A stretch of DNA of 64,000 nucleotides from Rapidithrix thailandica (GTDB lineage: Bacteria > Bacteroidota > Bacteroidia > Cytophagales > Flammeovirgaceae). The stretch is taken from the NCBI RefSeq assembly GCF_039710355.1, contig NZ_JBDKWZ010000001.1:1-64000 (forward strand), read 5' to 3'. Below are positions 7,483 through 16,543 of this stretch, piece by piece (position 1 is the stretch's first letter; every line of letters starts with the position of its first letter). Position numbers and translations under genes: made by a program. Under the pieces are notes generated by a model that saw only the letters and a list, made by a program, of their open reading frames with translations, ran no database searches and was not told where the DNA came from.

Positions 7483-10248
7483 ATGAAAGTAAGTCTTAAT
7501 GAAAATGAAATAAAACAGCTATTAAATACCCTTTGTGAGGTAGTATTTCAGTTGGATACGTGGGGGCGTTGGCAGTTTGTAAATCCGGCTTGGGAAAAGG
7601 TTACTGGGTTTCCCGTAGAGAGTATGATCGGTAAAATGTTTGTAGATGCTCTGTATGTTGATGATGTGATAGGGGGGCACCGGTTTTTGGATAATTTGTT
7701 CAAAGGAAAAAAAGAATCCGGCCACAAGCGCTTGCGTTTACGCACACAATGGAATAAACCTGTATGGGTGGAAATCAGGGCAAGTAAGCTGGAGCAAGAG
7801 CCGGGAGTAATTTCAGGGCTGATTACCGAAATCAAAAACACACAAACCCAGGAGATTGATGAACTTGAGCTGCTTTTGCAACAAATAGAGGAAGACAACC
7901 AGGTAGTGTATGAAACCCAAACCTTGGAAAATACACTTGTTGATAAAAACACAGCTAGGACAGCGGAAGTCCGTAAAGGGGTTTTCGACTGGAAGGTAAA
8001 TGAAAATAGATTTTATTTTTCACCACAGTGGAAAAAAATGCTGGGATATGCACCGGAGGAATTGATTGACAGAGAGGTCATTTGGAAAACACTACTTCAT
8101 CCGGAAGAGCGCAAGCAGGTACTGCATAAGTATATACAAAGGATTGACCGGGTGTTTGACAACGAACTCAGGTTGTTGCATAAGAATGGTAACTATTTAT
8201 ATGTGCGTTCGAAGGTCTATTCGGTATTGGACGAGGAAGGAAAGGTGCAGCGCATTGTAGGGCTGCACGAAGATGTAACACAAACCCGGAAACTGGAACA
8301 GCGTCTAAACGAATGCGAACAACGCTATAAATACTTATCGGACCTGATGGAAGAAGGAGTATTTATTCATGAAAGAGGGCTTGTTTTGCATGCGAACCAA
8401 GCTTTGTTGGAGATGTTGGGCTGTCGGGAGGGAGAGCTACTTGGTGAAAACCTGATCTTGAAATTTGTCCCTGATACCTGGCAAAGTTTAGTGTACGAAG
8501 CAGTGCATAAAGGTTGGGAAGGGCCTTATGAAATTGAATTGCGGAGAAAAGACAATACACTGTTTCCGGCCGAAATCCGGGCAAAACAAGTCTATTATGC
8601 AGGGGAGCAAGTACGGGTAGTAGCCATTCGTGACCTCTCACTGCAAAAAGCGGAAAAGGCAAAGCGCCAAGAAAGGGAAAATACCATAAAACAAATACAG
8701 GTAGGGGTTGCGGCCAAAGTAGGGGATAAGTTTTTTGAATCCATGGTTTCTCAACTGGCTACTCTGTTACAAGCGGACCATGTGTATGTAGGGAGGATTA
8801 TCGGAGAAACAAAGGATCAGATCAAAACGATTTCCTATTATAGAGACCAGCATTTTACGGAAAATTTTGAATACAGTATTGTCGATACTCCCTGTGGGGA
8901 TGCACTGTGTCAAGGATTTTGTTTTTATTCCAATGGTGTAGACAAAGTATACCCTGAAGACGAACTCTTGAAAAGCTTTAAAATCAAAGCCTATATAGGC
9001 ACTTCTTTATTTGATTCGAATAACCAACCCATAGGGATTTTGGTAGCGATGTTTACCAAGCCCATCGATCATAGAACCGAAGCCGAGGCAGAGGCTTTGT
9101 TTCAGATTTTTTCTTCGCGGGCAGGCGCCGAATTAGAACGAAAACTCACAGAACAACTGGTGCGTACCAGTGAGGAAAAATTCCGGAACCTGGTGGAAAA
9201 TATCAGTGGGGTCTTTTGGATCAAAAACATTACCCATAATTGCATTGAGTACATCAGCCCTCAGTTCGACCATGTATGGGATTTTGATCGCAACAAACTA
9301 TACGAAGATATCCGGTACTTTTCGAAATTTATTCACCCGGACGACCGGGAACGGGTCCGTAAAGAGTACCATATTGCCAGTTTCGGTTGTAAAACGTTCA
9401 GTACGGAATACAGGATTATCGGAGGGAAAAATAAAGAAAAAACCGTATGGGCCAAATCCACTTTCTACTACAGCCGGGCCGAACATATATTGAGGGAATT
9501 CGGATACGCGGAAGATATTACCCAACGAAAAGTTTATGAAGAAGCCATTAAAGACCATAATGTACAGTTGGAAAAAGCGAACCAGGAGTTAGATAATTTT
9601 GTCTATAGCGTTTCACACGATTTGAGGGCCCCTTTAACCTCTGCCATTGGTTTGATTACCCTTGCCAAAGAGGAGCCGGATCATGAGCAGATAAAAGAGT
9701 ACTTGTTATACCAGGAAAAATGTTTGGGCAAACTGGATAATTTTATTCAGGATATTTTGAATTATTCGCGTAACTCCCGGATGAAACTTGTACCGGAACG
9801 GATTACGTTCCCGGTCTTGGTCAATGAGGTGTTTGAGCAGTTGAAATATTCGAACGAAGGGCAGCAAATCCGGAAAGAAATTGCCATCCAACCGCTTGAA
9901 GAATTTTACAGCGATTACCGTAGGTTGTTTATCATTTTGAATAATTTGATTTCAAATGCCATTCGCTTTTCCAATCCGTATGCAAAAGAGCCTTATGTAA
10001 AAATAACCGTTAAAGGAACAAACGAATATGTATGGATGGAAATCGAAGATAACGGACAGGGAATAGCCGAAAGACATCTCCAAAAAATTTTTGAAATGTT
10101 CTACCGGGCTTCTGAAAACAAACCGGGCTCCGGCTTGGGTTTGTATATCGTTAAAGAAACTGTCGGTAAGTTAAAGGGAAAAGTGGGTGTTACGTCCAGG
10201 CTTGGCGAGTTTACTCGCTTTACCATTGGTCTGCCCAACCTGAAATAG
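7483..10248 (+). CDS. Cytosolic multi-PAS/GAF sensor histidine kinase
   Basis: 921 residues with no transmembrane segment. Order of domains: PAS (about 8-125), PAS with PAC (about 165-270, ending GLHEDVTQ), PAS (about 285-395), GAF (about 410-555), PAS (about 565-685, ending GYAEDITQ), HisKA dimerisation domain with phospho-acceptor His in SVSHDLRAPLTS, and HATPase_c with N box (LNNLISNAIRFSN), G1 box (EDNGQGIAE) and G2 box (GSGLGLYIVKE). The kinase core is the phytochrome-like subtype common in Bacteroidota. It should phosphorylate a separate receiver; none is adjacent, so it is an orphan kinase. Ligands of the PAS/GAF domains cannot be inferred. Confidence 0.93.
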   Translation: MKVSLNENEIKQLLNTLCEVVFQLDTWGRWQFVNPAWEKVTGFPVESMIGKMFVDALYVDDVIGGHRFLDNLFKGKKESGHKRLRLRTQWNKPVWVEIRASKLEQEPGVISGLITEIKNTQTQEIDELELLLQQIEEDNQVVYETQTLENTLVDKNTARTAEVRKGVFDWKVNENRFYFSPQWKKMLGYAPEELIDREVIWKTLLHPEERKQVLHKYIQRIDRVFDNELRLLHKNGNYLYVRSKVYSVLDEEGKVQRIVGLHEDVTQTRKLEQRLNECEQRYKYLSDLMEEGVFIHERGLVLHANQALLEMLGCREGELLGENLILKFVPDTWQSLVYEAVHKGWEGPYEIELRRKDNTLFPAEIRAKQVYYAGEQVRVVAIRDLSLQKAEKAKRQERENTIKQIQVGVAAKVGDKFFESMVSQLATLLQADHVYVGRIIGETKDQIKTISYYRDQHFTENFEYSIVDTPCGDALCQGFCFYSNGVDKVYPEDELLKSFKIKAYIGTSLFDSNNQPIGILVAMFTKPIDHRTEAEAEALFQIFSSRAGAELERKLTEQLVRTSEEKFRNLVENISGVFWIKNITHNCIEYISPQFDHVWDFDRNKLYEDIRYFSKFIHPDDRERVRKEYHIASFGCKTFSTEYRIIGGKNKEKTVWAKSTFYYSRAEHILREFGYAEDITQRKVYEEAIKDHNVQLEKANQELDNFVYSVSHDLRAPLTSAIGLITLAKEEPDHEQIKEYLLYQEKCLGKLDNFIQDILNYSRNSRMKLVPERITFPVLVNEVFEQLKYSNEGQQIRKEIAIQPLEEFYSDYRRLFIILNNLISNAIRFSNPYAKEPYVKITVKGTNEYVWMEIEDNGQGIAERHLQKIFEMFYRASENKPGSGLGLYIVKETVGKLKGKVGVTSRLGEFTRFTIGLPNLK

Positions 10249-10886
10249 CCCTTGTTGTAACTGCTTAAGTAGAGGAAAGTAAAATTTGGATAGGAAGCCT
10301 TTTTCAAGGGGGGGAATAGACGAAAATTTGAGTATAAACTATCCGGTCGCGAGGAAACAGTATTCATCGGGTTGTGTCGGGAATTACGCAAGTCTTTGGG
10401 TTTGGGCAGTATGTTTAAAGGACAATAGTAGTTTATAGGTAGAGGAAAATATGAGCTTATCCACCGGTTTTGCTTTTCATCTTTCCGGATTAGTTGTAGA
10501 TTAGGGGAGGTTTTTAGAGGTTGAACCTGTTTGTTGCAAAATGAAATACCAAAAGTTTGCTTTATAAGCGGCACTTATTGCGATTTTTTGAGTGAAAACC
10601 GGTTTTCCCAAAGAAAAGTGTTTAGAGCCTGTTTAAAATTCGTTGTGGGGGACTGCCTCTTTGGTGATAAAAAATCTCTGTTTAGGGCTCTCAAAATACT
10701 GCACTGAAGTTCCTGAAATAAGAATTTTTGACCCAAAGGATCAACGTTAAACAGGCTCTTTGAGAATAATCATTTGCGATAAGATGTAGCAACTGATTAA
10801 CACAGTTACTATTAACTTAGTAAGTTGAGGAGGGTGACTACCGAAATAGACCTGTTTTTACCATCCATATTTTTGATCGACCATTA
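10249..10886. other. Intergenic region upstream of ECF sigma system 1
   Basis: 638 bases without a supported gene. A minus-strand frame overlapping the kinase 3' end is judged spurious. It contains a MITE-like inverted-repeat element at 10624-10759. Confidence 0.5.
10624..10759. repeat. MITE-like element with 13-bp terminal inverted repeats
   Basis: AGAGCCTGTTTAA at 10624-10636 is perfectly inverted at 10747-10759 (TTAAACAGGCTCT), enclosing 136 bases with no ORF. The length and terminal repeats resemble a non-autonomous transposon remnant. Flanks (TTT left, TTG right) do not give a clear target duplication. A long-range hairpin of other origin is the alternative. Confidence 0.45.
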
Positions 10887-11504
10887 ATGAAGTTCAACAA
10901 AGTAAATACTTCAAAAAAAGATCTACACCTGAAACAGTTGGAGGCGTTACATGATCAATATTTTGATCGTTTGTATCACTACACACTGTACTTTGTGAAA
11001 CATGCGGAAACAGCTGAAGAAATCGTGTATGATGTATTTATGAAAATATGGAAACAGATAGGCGAGTTGGATGCAATCCGCAACCCGGAGGCTTATTTAT
11101 ATACCCTTACCCGCAATCATGCGCTGAACCACCTGAAGTCTCATCAAAAATACAAAGGCCATCTTACCATTGACGGAGTAGGTGCGGAGCCTTCTTGTAC
11201 CGATTATTTTACGCCCGAGGCCTTTTATCTCAACAAAGAATTGGAAGGGGTACTCAATGCCGCCATCGAACAATTGCCTCCTCAGTGTAAAAAAGTCTTT
11301 CGTTTGGTAAAACAGGAAGGGTATAAATACCGGCAAGCTGCGGAACAATTAAATATTTCGGTCAACACAGTGGATATTCAAATGGCCAGGGCAGTGAAAA
11401 AACTCCGGAATATCTTGCAAGAGTACGCACAACCCGATCCCACCGGCAAAGACCGTTATAATCCTTTGAAAAAAATGGTGAGTATACTCCTTTTGTTTAT
11501 TTGA
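10887..11504 (+). CDS. ECF RNA polymerase sigma factor, system 1
   Basis: 205 residues. Region 2 (about residues 20-90) includes YFDRLYHYTLYFV and AEEIVYDVFMKIWKQ; region 4 (about 130-185) has LPPQCKKVFRLVKQEGYKY and the helix-turn-helix AAEQLNISVNTVDIQ. This is the Bacteroidota sigma-70 family normally paired with FecR and a SusC-type receptor, and both follow here (FecR after 167 bases). It should direct RNA polymerase to the downstream susCD promoter when released by FecR. The C-terminus ends in a short hydrophobic tail (MVSILLLFI). Confidence 0.93.
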   Translation: MKFNKVNTSKKDLHLKQLEALHDQYFDRLYHYTLYFVKHAETAEEIVYDVFMKIWKQIGELDAIRNPEAYLYTLTRNHALNHLKSHQKYKGHLTIDGVGAEPSCTDYFTPEAFYLNKELEGVLNAAIEQLPPQCKKVFRLVKQEGYKYRQAAEQLNISVNTVDIQMARAVKKLRNILQEYAQPDPTGKDRYNPLKKMVSILLLFI

Positions 11505-11671
11505 TATGTCATAGCCTTTTTTGCATAACGTATTTTCCGGGTATTCGGAAGCAATTTTTTGGGTTTTACAAAGGGGATACAAACGCATATTCTGAAAAAA
11601 AATAATTTTTTTGAGCGGCTTGTAGTGAGATTTTTTTCCTTGGTTGTCAATACTAACAAACAAGGACTTTT

Positions 11672-12691
11672 ATGTTTGAAGAAATTGAACATTTGATTGC
11701 CAAGACGCTCGCAGGAGAAGCTACGGAAGAAGAGGAGCAGCAATTGTCTGCTTGGCTACTAGTGGATACAAAGAACCAACAGGCATATCAGATGCTCCGG
11801 GCTTACTGGAATATCCGGGAAACAAAGAGGGGGCGGAAAAGGCATTGGCTGAAACTCCAAAAAGACATTCTTGCAATGGAAAAAGTCTCTGTTCCGGTGT
11901 ATTCGAAGAGGAAATCCCCGGCAAGTATATGGTGGCGGTATGCTGCGATATGGTTGGGATTAATGCTTACCTCTTTGAGTATCTGGTGGTTTAATGCTGA
12001 ACAACCTGTAGTACAGGTCCCGGAGGTGCAGACAATCGCTATGGTGGAAAAAGTGGTTCCTAAAGGACAAAAACTAACCGTAAAACTTCCGGATGGTACC
12101 TTGGTGAAACTGAATTCGGAAAGCAAATTAACCTTTCCCGAAAGGTTTGGTGAACAACTCCGGCAAGTACACTTACAAGGAGAAGCCTTCTTTGAGGTAC
12201 AAAAGGATACCACCCGGCCTTTCCGCATTGTGAGTAGAGAGGTTACCACCACCGTGTTAGGAACTTCTTTTGACATCAATGCCTATCCTGAAAACTCCGG
12301 TGTACAAGTAGCAGTACTTACTGGCAAAGTAAAAGTAGAACAACAGCAGGCCGGCTCGGTGGTATTGACTCCCCGGGAGATGGCCCGGGTGGAGGCAAAA
12401 CATATCACAAAAGCTACTTTTGATCCGGATAAACTTTTTGCTTGGAAAGATAACCGTCTTGTGTTCGAAAAAGCTTCTTTGTCAGAGGTGATCAAAATTC
12501 TTGAGCGCTGGTACGGATGTAATTTTGCCCTTGGCGAAAATACACAGCTTACCAAAGCTCGTCTATATACAGCCGTATTTGTGGAAGAATCGTTGGAGGT
12601 AGTGCTTCAAAACTTAAATTATTCCTACGAATTAAACTTTATCCTTGATCCAAGAACAAAAACTGTAAATGTCATTAACCCTCAAACTTAA
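11672..12691 (+). CDS. FecR-family anti-sigma factor, system 1
   Basis: 339 residues. A cytosolic N-terminal helical domain (about 1-85) should bind the sigma factor. One transmembrane helix (WRYAAIWLGLMLTSLSIWW, about 89-107) follows. The periplasmic FecR domain (about 125-235) shows KLPDGTLVKLNSESKLTFPE, LQGEAFFEVQKD and TTVLGTSFDINAY, all family hallmarks. The C-terminal DUF4974-like domain contains LSEVIKILERWYGCNF. It senses the STN domain of the neighbouring SusC and controls the sigma factor encoded just upstream. No terminator separates sigma and anti-sigma genes here. Confidence 0.93.
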   Translation: MFEEIEHLIAKTLAGEATEEEEQQLSAWLLVDTKNQQAYQMLRAYWNIRETKRGRKRHWLKLQKDILAMEKVSVPVYSKRKSPASIWWRYAAIWLGLMLTSLSIWWFNAEQPVVQVPEVQTIAMVEKVVPKGQKLTVKLPDGTLVKLNSESKLTFPERFGEQLRQVHLQGEAFFEVQKDTTRPFRIVSREVTTTVLGTSFDINAYPENSGVQVAVLTGKVKVEQQQAGSVVLTPREMARVEAKHITKATFDPDKLFAWKDNRLVFEKASLSEVIKILERWYGCNFALGENTQLTKARLYTAVFVEESLEVVLQNLNYSYELNFILDPRTKTVNVINPQT

Positions 12692-13076
12692 ATTATTATG
12701 AAAATGAAAATCCCATAACAAACCACACTCCTGTAGAAGTAGACTAAAATTCTTTTTGGGTTATAAATTCACCTCATTGACCGCAGTCTAAGAAATTTTT
12801 CTTGTTTGTAGTTTGGTCAAAATGTGGCCTGGCCGGGCTATGTCTGGTGAAATGCCTTGATTGCATAAATGCTGGTGGATTTAGGCCCAAAGGATATAAT
12901 CTGAATAGGCTCATACAACGGACAAAACCGTTGGGTTACTTCCGGGGAAAAAACTTCAGCTGCCCTATACCGGGGCAGCTGAATTTAAATCTTGCCTCTT
13001 GCCCTTTCCATAGTTGGCACTCTCGGAACGGCACAGGCAAACATGGCTACTATTATTTCACCATTCATTCAAAAAT
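12692..13076 (+). other. FecR-SusC intergenic leader, system 1
   Basis: 385 bases with no supported gene. It opens with a six-codon ATG...TAA mini-frame and holds a strong hairpin at 12955-12983. It probably contains the promoter and 5' leader of susC. Confidence 0.45.
12955..12983 (+). terminator. Strong hairpin upstream of SusC, system 1
   Basis: Perfect 11-bp stem TTCAGCTGCCC (12955-12965) with GGGCAGCTGAA (12973-12983), 7-base loop, flanked by AAAAAAC and TTTAAAT. It could terminate the sigma-FecR transcript or act as a leader/attenuator structure for susC, whose ATG is 94 bases downstream. Confidence 0.5.
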
Positions 13077-16000
13077 ATGAAAAGAGAACATTTACATCAA
13101 GTTTGGAAAATGACAAAGTACATTTCCTTTGGTATATTTCTCCAAGCACTACTGGGTGGATTGCTTTCGGCAGAACCGGGAATTGCCCAGAAAAGTGTGG
13201 ATGAGATTTATGTATACCATCAGCATAGTAACAAAACGGTGCAGGCTGTTTTCAAAGAAATCGAATCACAAACAGATTTCTTTTTTACGTACCGGGAACA
13301 TGAAGTCCTGAGTAAAAAATACCATTTGCTCTCGGGAAAAATTTCCTTGGGAGAATTGCTTCGCGATATTTCGGTTCAACATAAAGTACATTTTAAGCGC
13401 ATTAATAACAACATCAGTGTCAATGACCGGCAGAAAACAGAAGAGGTTCCCATAGTCGAAGTCATGGCAGAAGAAGAGATAATGGTGAGTGGGAAAGTGA
13501 CGGACAAGGCGAATGTGCCATTGCCGGGAGTCAATATTCTGCTGAAAGGAACCAGCAAAGGGACCACTACCAATGCCGAAGGTGGGTTCCAGTTGAAAGT
13601 ACCGGAAGGGGCAGTGCTCGTGTTTAGTTTTATCGGATATCAGAACCAAGAGGTGGCCATAGGAGCACAAACCCGCCTGAATGTGGTGATGGAAGAAGAG
13701 TACGAACAACTCGAAGAAGTAGTGGTGACAGCCTTAGGGGTAAAAAGAGAAACCAAAGCTCTGGGCTATTCGGTGACGGAAGTGAATGCCGAAACCATGA
13801 CCAAGGCACCTGCTTTGAACTCCATCAATTCCCTGGCGGGAAAAGTGGCCGGGGTGGATATCTCTGCCCCGAATACCGGTCCCGGTGGATCCTCCCGGGT
13901 AGTGATCCGAGGAAACTCGTCCCTGTCACCCAATAGCCAGCCCTTGTATGTGATTGACGGAATGCCGGTGGATAATCAAACGCCCGGCCAGGCCGGTGAC
14001 TACGGAGGCTTGGACTTGGGTGACGGGATTTCCAGCCTGAACCCGGACGATATCGCTACCATGTCCGTATTGAAAGGTCCTGCCGCAGCGGCCCTGTACG
14101 GTACCCGTGCCCAGCATGGGGTTATTCTTATTACCACCAAACAAGGAAAGGCCCGCAAAGGCATTGGGGTCGAATTCAACAGCAATGTGGTCTTTGATGT
14201 GATGGGTGCGCAGTTTAAAGATGTACAGAAAGTTTATGGGCAAGGAAGTACAGAGGATCCACTTCCTGACACTCAAGACAGAGCCACAAGATATGGTAGT
14301 TGGGGGGCTAAACTGGATCCTTCTGTAATGGTTTTCCGGTTTGATGGAGAAATGGTGGATTATGGAGATAAGAACAGTACGATCCGGGATTTTTTCCGAA
14401 CCGGGCATACCCTATCCAATACCCTTACGCTTTCGGGGGGTAACGAACAGAGCACTTTCCGCTTTTCCATGACCGACCTGCGCAACGAGGACATTGTGCC
14501 CAATAGCGGACTGGAACGGAAGACCTTTACCCTGCGAGGTACCACCAAACTGGGTAAAAAAATGACTGTAGACGCCAAAGTGACCTATCAGAATGAAAAA
14601 GTGAACAACCGGCCTTTCTTGGGCAATACGGATGAAAATGCCGCCCTGGTTTTGACGCGCTTGCCGGCCAATGTGGATATAAACTGGCTGAAAGACCTGC
14701 GCCTGAACGAAGACGGGACTTATCGCAACTGGAACAATAGTAGTGAACGGGTCAATCCCTTCTATATCATCAATGAGATGTCCAATAAAACGGTCAAAGA
14801 CCGGATCATGGGTTTTGCGGAGTTCAACTATGCGATGACCGATTGGCTTAACCTGCGGCTTAAAGCGGGGCTGGATCAATACAGCTTTTATCATCAAAGC
14901 AAAGCTCCCCGGACTACTCCTAATCGGGTGAACGGGACCATGGAAGAAATCCATATGAAGGCCAGTGAGTTCAATGGGGAATTTTTGCTGACGGCCAAAA
15001 AGCAATTCAGTGAGGATTGGTTTGCTTCGGCTAGTGTAGGAGGAAACCTGATGAAGAGCCAGACCGAGCGTACGGACATCGTAGCTTCGAATGAAATTAC
15101 GGGCAACTTGTCTTCTATCAATAATTATACGGTGTTTTCCACTCTTTTTTCACAGCCACGGAAACAAATTAACTCCCTTTATGCTTTTGGAAACCTGTCT
15201 TACCGCAACTTCCTGTTTCTGGATGTAACGGCCCGGAACGATTGGTCTTCGACCTTGCCGACTGCGAATAATTCTTATTTCTATCCCTCGGTAGCGGCCA
15301 GTTTTGTTTTTACCGATGCCTGGGATTTTACCGGTAATCTGCTTTCTTTTGGAAAAATAAGGGCCTCTTATGCGGAAGTAGGTGGGGATACCGACCCTTA
15401 TAACCTTGATCTGAGTTATAGCTTGCGTCCTTATGCTTTTGGAGGAAGGCAAATGGTAGCTGCGAACCTCGATCGCATTCCGAACAAGGAACTCTTGCCT
15501 TCCCGTACCAAGGGCTTTGAAGTAGGGCTGGATTTACGCTTTTTAAAGGGACGGGTCAATCTGGACATGACCTACTACAATCAAATGACCCATGACGAAA
15601 TCATTGCTTTGCCGGTGGCTCTTTCCAGCGGTTCAAGTTATTTGATTGTCAATGCGGGAAAAGTATCGAACAAGGGGATTGAATTATTGTTGACGACCAA
15701 TCTGGTACAAAGTAAAAATATTGACTGGGAGTTGAGCTTCAATTTTGCCAAAAATACCAATAAAGTGGTTAAGCTATTGGAGGGTGTAAAAACACATGAA
15801 TTGTCCAGAGCTACCTGGGTGTCGGCCTATATACAAGCCAACGAAGGGGAGCGGTACGGGCAAATTGTGGGCTTTGATTTTAGACGGGATGAACAGGGTA
15901 ATATAATATATGCCACTTCTGGAGAAAATAAAGGGTTGCCTCTAAGATCCGGTGAGCCGGTTGTTTTGGGTAATGGAGTGTATGACTGGACAGGAGGGAT

Positions 16001-16523
16001 TGGCAATACCTTGCGCTATAAAAACTTCGGGCTTAAAGCTTTGATCGATGTGAAAATGGGGGCGGACGTACTTTCCATGACCAATATGGCTCTGTATTTT
16101 ACAGGGGTCCATATGCATACCCTGGAGGGCCGAGAAGATGGATACATCGGGAAAGGGGTGAAGCCTGTAGTAGGAGGTGATGGCACGGTAAGTTATGTGC
16201 CTAATGACCAGAGAGTAACTTCGCACAAGTATTTTACTAGTTTACAGAATAATGATATTCTCACTCCTTTCATCTATGATGCTTCGTATGTCAAGTTGAG
16301 AGAATTAGCCTTATCTTATTCGGTGCCAAACCAAAGCCTGGAAAAGTCCTTTATCCGGGGGCTGTCTTTTGCTTTGGTGGCCCGCAACCTGTGGACTATT
16401 TACAGTAACCTGCCCAATGTGGACCCGGAGTCTTCTTATAACAATGGTAACGGACAGGGCTTCGAATACGGTTCTTTACCTACCCGTATAAGCTACGGTT
16501 TTAATATTAATGCAAAGTTTTAA
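13077..16523 (+). CDS. SusC/RagA-family TonB-linked outer-membrane receptor, system 1
   Basis: About 1148 residues from the ATG at 13077; an upstream in-frame start at 13014 would precede the leader with an unlikely extension. Domains: signal peptide ending near GIAQK, STN secretin/TonB signalling domain (about 45-110), carboxypeptidase-regulatory-like beta-sandwich (VSGKVTDKANVPLPGVNILLKG), plug with the SusC signature (PLYVIDGMPVDNQ), and a C-terminal beta-barrel ending in Phe (INAKF). It imports a ligand captured by SusD using TonB energy; the STN domain marks it as a transducer to FecR. The SusD gene starts 20 bases downstream. The substrate is unknown because no degradative enzymes are nearby. 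Confidence 0.95.
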   Translation: MKREHLHQVWKMTKYISFGIFLQALLGGLLSAEPGIAQKSVDEIYVYHQHSNKTVQAVFKEIESQTDFFFTYREHEVLSKKYHLLSGKISLGELLRDISVQHKVHFKRINNNISVNDRQKTEEVPIVEVMAEEEIMVSGKVTDKANVPLPGVNILLKGTSKGTTTNAEGGFQLKVPEGAVLVFSFIGYQNQEVAIGAQTRLNVVMEEEYEQLEEVVVTALGVKRETKALGYSVTEVNAETMTKAPALNSINSLAGKVAGVDISAPNTGPGGSSRVVIRGNSSLSPNSQPLYVIDGMPVDNQTPGQAGDYGGLDLGDGISSLNPDDIATMSVLKGPAAAALYGTRAQHGVILITTKQGKARKGIGVEFNSNVVFDVMGAQFKDVQKVYGQGSTEDPLPDTQDRATRYGSWGAKLDPSVMVFRFDGEMVDYGDKNSTIRDFFRTGHTLSNTLTLSGGNEQSTFRFSMTDLRNEDIVPNSGLERKTFTLRGTTKLGKKMTVDAKVTYQNEKVNNRPFLGNTDENAALVLTRLPANVDINWLKDLRLNEDGTYRNWNNSSERVNPFYIINEMSNKTVKDRIMGFAEFNYAMTDWLNLRLKAGLDQYSFYHQSKAPRTTPNRVNGTMEEIHMKASEFNGEFLLTAKKQFSEDWFASASVGGNLMKSQTERTDIVASNEITGNLSSINNYTVFSTLFSQPRKQINSLYAFGNLSYRNFLFLDVTARNDWSSTLPTANNSYFYPSVAASFVFTDAWDFTGNLLSFGKIRASYAEVGGDTDPYNLDLSYSLRPYAFGGRQMVAANLDRIPNKELLPSRTKGFEVGLDLRFLKGRVNLDMTYYNQMTHDEIIALPVALSSGSSYLIVNAGKVSNKGIELLLTTNLVQSKNIDWELSFNFAKNTNKVVKLLEGVKTHELSRATWVSAYIQANEGERYGQIVGFDFRRDEQGNIIYATSGENKGLPLRSGEPVVLGNGVYDWTGGIGNTLRYKNFGLKALIDVKMGADVLSMTNMALYFTGVHMHTLEGREDGYIGKGVKPVVGGDGTVSYVPNDQRVTSHKYFTSLQNNDILTPFIYDASYVKLRELALSYSVPNQSLEKSFIRGLSFALVARNLWTIYSNLPNVDPESSYNNGNGQGFEYGSLPTRISYGFNINAKF

Positions 16524-16543
16524 GAATGTAAATTGTGTAAGAT

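Noticed and set aside
10101..10574. 157-codon minus-strand frame across the kinase 3' end
   Set aside because: First part is antisense to the conserved kinase G2 box; composition is Pro/Ser/Tyr-rich without a signal peptide or domain.
14412..15005. 197-codon minus-strand frame inside susC of system 1
   Set aside because: Antisense to the SusC barrel; no coding features of its own.
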